Shown here piece after piece: positions 62,701 to 64,000 of a stretch of 64,000 bases of DNA; position 1 is the first letter of the stretch, and each line of letters starts with the position of its first letter. The notes below the pieces were generated by a model. The model did no database searches. It saw only the letters and a list, made by a program, of their open reading frames with translations, and was not told the DNA's origin. The stretch covers positions 1 to 64,000 of the forward strand of contig JAFZRP010000105.1 in assembly GCA_017619795.1 (NCBI GenBank). Direction: 5' to 3'. This DNA is from Treponema sp. (GTDB lineage Bacteria; Spirochaetota; Spirochaetia; Treponematales; Treponemataceae). A program made the position numbers and the translations under genes.

Positions 62701-62871
62701 AGCCGGCGCAGCCTTTGGATTAAGACGCCTGATAGAATCTTCAAGAACAGAATCATAAAGTGGAGAATGCCAGTCGCGCTCGATGTCCGGTCCGTAAACA
62801 TGTTCCCATCCCATATTCTGGAACAGTTCAATCAGAGCGTTTTCATAGGCTTCTTCGTTGTAATCGGACAT
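59782..62871 (-). CDS. hsdR: Type I restriction enzyme R subunit (HsdR)
   Basis: HsdR is the translocating nuclease of type I restriction. The 1029-residue protein has the N-terminal nuclease motif (DILLFLNGLPVCLFELKSPS), helicase Walker A HTQGSGKSLSM, motif II VMADEAHRGQYG, motif III YIGFTGTPIS, and later LTGFDVPSLATMYVYKP and AIARVNR, then the C-terminal helical region. All motifs are intact. The methylase and specificity genes, normally in the same operon upstream, are absent: upstream is the opposite-strand higBA pair. It must use partners encoded elsewhere, or be an orphan. Confidence 0.93.
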   Translation of the reverse strand: MSDYNEEAYENALIELFQNMGWEHVYGPDIERDWHSPLYDSVLEDSIRRLNPKAAPAAIDEALLKLRHFENAELKKKNAVFMEYLQNGIEVSYHQNGETKSDIIYIADFENAGKPGDKNSYIVANQWTFIENSQKRPDILLFLNGLPVCLFELKSPSREQTDASEAYTQIRNYMQEIPSMFIYNCICVMSDQLTSKAGTITSGEDRFMEWKTKDGNLESNAFADFTTFFEGIFQKDRLLDIIKNFICFNNDGINSYKILAGYHQYFAVRKAVERTKLAVGGDGKIGVFWHTQGSGKSLSMVFYAHLLQQAIDSPTIVVITDRNDLDNQLYTQFCNCKDFLRQEPVQAESREHLKSLLEGRKANGIIFTTMQKFEESDEPLSDRKNIIVMADEAHRGQYGLTEKIKTSRDEEGNLIAHRTIGTARIIRDSLPNASYIGFTGTPISREDRSTIEVFGDYIDIYDMTQAVEDGATRPVYYESRVIKLKLDDKVLAQIDAEYSALAQNADEEVIEKSKHELGKMEEILGHEKTINSLVDDILNHYENERQYLYTGKAMIVAYNRAIAMKIYKRILELRPGWAGTSDADARVAVVMTESNKDPEEWRAIIGNKHRKLELATRFKDNNSPLKIAIVVDMWLTGFDVPSLATMYVYKPMESYNLMQAIARVNRVFKDKEGGLVVDYVGIASALKQAMNDYTVRDRQNYGEMDVAKRAYPKFQEKLEICRDLFFGYDYTPFYEGSDLQRGMTISGAVNFIVAPAKEEQKQAFIKEALMLKQSLSLCSSMVKEHMRLEAAFFESVRVLVMRLLYNPPGKKFSLKEINERINELLKQSVKSDGVINLFSDVGEKVNLFDPSFLENIAKMKEKNLAVEMLKKLIEEQVKVYKRTNLVKSEAFSELIQQTLNRYLNAMLTNEEVIQELLRLAKEMMHAKEEGNLLGLSDEELAFYDALTKPEAVKDFYSDEELVALTKELTETLRKNKTIDWQKKESARAKMRMIVKKLLKKYRYPPEGQEDALKTVISQCELWTDNVVDF

Positions 62872-62972
62872 AAGCTAACAATTCTCCATACAATTATAGA
62901 ATAATTAAATTATACAACAAAATTGGGAAAATAGTATAAAAAGTATTAATACCACAGACAGTACCTGTGAAT

Positions 62973-63045
62973 ATTACCTCACACTTCTTTTTGTTATTGA
63001 CAATTCAAAATAAACCGATATATTATATATTACGTGTAAGGTAAT
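62973..63045 (+). promoter_or_regulatory. Promoter and inverted-repeat operator of higBA
   Basis: TTGACA (62997-63002) and TATTAT (63021-63026), 18 bases apart, form the promoter. It is bracketed by two 12-base half-sites, ATTACCTCACAC (62973-62984) and GTGTAAGGTAAT (63034-63045), which are inverted with one mismatch. This is the expected layout for autoregulation by the HigA antitoxin. Confidence 0.7.
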
Positions 63046-63047
63046 GC

Positions 63048-63359
63048 ATGGAAGTAAAGTTTCTTAACGAAGAATTACAAGTTTTATATCAAACAGGCTC
63101 CTCAAAAAAATATAAAACAGTTCCTGAACAGGTAACTAAGAAACTTGTACGTGCTGTCGATGTATTATCTGCTGCTACAGTTATTCAGGATGTTTGGAAT
63201 TTTCCCTCATATCATTTCGAACATCTTGAAGGAAATAAAAGATATTCTATGCGCATGGATAGAACCTGGCGCCTGGAAATGGAAATAGAGTGGACCAATG
63301 ATGAATGTACAATTGGTATTATTGGTCTTTATGATTTAACAAAACACTATGGAGACTAA
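63048..63359 (+). CDS. higB: HigB/RelE-family toxin
   Basis: The 103-residue protein has the RelE-fold pattern of HigB-like killers: VPEQVTKKLVRAVDVLSAAT, NFPSYHFEHLEGNKRYSMRM and DRTWRLEMEIEW, ending IGIIGLYDLTKHYGD. These toxins cleave mRNA on ribosomes. Its start overlaps the operator region and the antitoxin follows 4 bases later. The toxin-first order is typical for HigBA. Confidence 0.87.
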   Translation: MEVKFLNEELQVLYQTGSSKKYKTVPEQVTKKLVRAVDVLSAATVIQDVWNFPSYHFEHLEGNKRYSMRMDRTWRLEMEIEWTNDECTIGIIGLYDLTKHYGD

Positions 63360-63363
63360 GAAC

Positions 63364-64000
63364 ATGTCCGAAGTTTTAAAACCTTTTTACAACCCTGGAC
63401 CTGGAGACATCATAAAAGATGCAATGGAAGAACTTGGCTGGCAGCAGGATGATCTTGCAGAAATACTGGGATTATCATTAAAAAGCGTTAATCTCATTTT
63501 GAATAACAAGCAGGCCATTACACCAGAAACTGCAGAACTCTTGGGCAAGACATTTTCAACCTCTGCAGAAATGTGGTTGAATCTTGATGCAAAATACCAG
63601 CTCAGAAAGCTCGAAGAAAAACCTTCAGAAAAGAAGGAACTTACATATGCAAAAGCAGAGTTTAGAAAACTGATGCCTGTATATGAAATGAAGAAAAAAG
63701 GCTGGTTTGTAAATGATGTTTCAACTGTTTATGGAATAAAAGCTGAACGCAAACGTATTTTTGGTGACGAAGAAAAAGCCCCGCAAAATGATTCCATGAA
63801 CTTTTGTGCCCGTCAGACAAATTTTGATTATGATTACACTCTTGCATATTGTAATGTGTGGTATCAGTTCGCAAAAATCTTTGCAGAAAAAGAATCTCTT
63901 CCTGTATTCAATAAAGCCGGATTAGAAAAAATAGCAGAAAACCTCTGTGCCTACACTTTAGAGAAAGATGGAATAAACAAAATTATTTCAGACCTGCATT
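63364..64000 (+). CDS. higA: HigA-type antitoxin with long C-terminal extension (runs off the window)
   Basis: The reading frame is open from ATG 63364 to the window end (212 codons seen). Residues 12-90 are an XRE-type antidote domain (PGDIIKDAMEELGWQQDDLA, LGLSLKSVNLILNNKQAITP, TAEMWLNLDAKYQLRKLEE). The rest continues well past the length of a simple HigA, as in HigA proteins fused to an ImmA/IrrE-like metalloprotease; the defining HExxH motif would lie beyond the edge and is not seen. GGAG precedes the ATG. Confidence 0.8.
   Translation, partial: MSEVLKPFYNPGPGDIIKDAMEELGWQQDDLAEILGLSLKSVNLILNNKQAITPETAELLGKTFSTSAEMWLNLDAKYQLRKLEEKPSEKKELTYAKAEFRKLMPVYEMKKKGWFVNDVSTVYGIKAERKRIFGDEEKAPQNDSMNFCARQTNFDYDYTLAYCNVWYQFAKIFAEKESLPVFNKAGLEKIAENLCAYTLEKDGINKIISDLH

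Noticed and set aside
1..64000. tRNA or rRNA genes
   Set aside because: No T-loop GTTCRANNC with matching acceptor arms and no rRNA-like conserved stretch was recognised by eye.

Overview
The window looks like chromosomal DNA of a Treponema-like spirochaete from an animal-associated habitat. This rests on recognised content only: a class I (archaeal-type) lysyl-tRNA synthetase, BMP-family nucleoside/riboflavin-type lipoprotein transport, many short exported lipoproteins, a CHASE2 adenylate cyclase, glycogen-cycle genes, and an integron cassette array resembling the one known from Treponema denticola. No rRNA, tRNA, IS element or CRISPR array was found.

Bases 1-8220 are accessory and visibly more AT-rich than the rest. 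They are the inside or tail of an integron gene-cassette array, with no integrase in the window. Three complete attC-like sites plus one at 322-387, in two sequence families, separate cassettes that all read rightward. Cargo: a HigA antitoxin; an unusually large cassette with an SF1 helicase (1059 aa), a DUF5710 cysteine-pair protein and a 64-aa protein; an SseB-like protein; a HEPN protein and an FRG-domain protein apparently joined after collapse of the attC between them; a tiny lipoprotein; a VOC-fold protein; and an exported protein. The helicase and HEPN/FRG cassettes are the best candidates for undescribed defence modules.

Bases 8360-16023 hold a BMP-type ABC transporter operon (lipoprotein, double ATPase, two permeases), a membrane protein paired with a membrane LuxR-type regulator, and an XRE/TPR-like regulator. 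Bases 16057-22903 are a six-gene leftward run folD-folE2-miaB-lapA-like-SPOR-lysS. Bases 23020-31892 carry an outer-membrane-like protein, a lipoprotein, a RarA/MgsA ATPase with a large extra C-terminal domain, an acetolactate synthase large subunit and a fibronectin/DUF1566 lipoprotein. Bases 32000-36819 are a complete branched-chain amino acid transporter (livJ/K-H-M-G-F), with a hairpin after the binding-protein gene. Bases 36843-40618 are pyrB-pyrI-pyrC plus era. Bases 40667-46577 hold glycogen genes (glgX, a DUF2804 gene, glgP), followed by an EamA transporter.

Bases 47541-51210 are a leftward operon of an SH3 protein, an M48 lipoprotein protease and a CHASE2 cyclase. They are followed by an FAD dehydrogenase, a membrane HTH regulator, a 399-base non-coding stretch with a candidate GGA-rich small RNA, a diverged PurH-like protein, mraY, an M20 peptidase, galE and a lipoprotein. 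The right edge (59782-64000) is again accessory: a type I restriction HsdR without HsdM/HsdS, divergent from a higBA toxin-antitoxin pair that runs off the window.

Several genes lack a Shine-Dalgarno sequence and instead have a -10-like hexamer 6-9 bases before the ATG, which suggests that leaderless transcripts are common here. All functional statements come from reading motifs by eye; no database search was possible.
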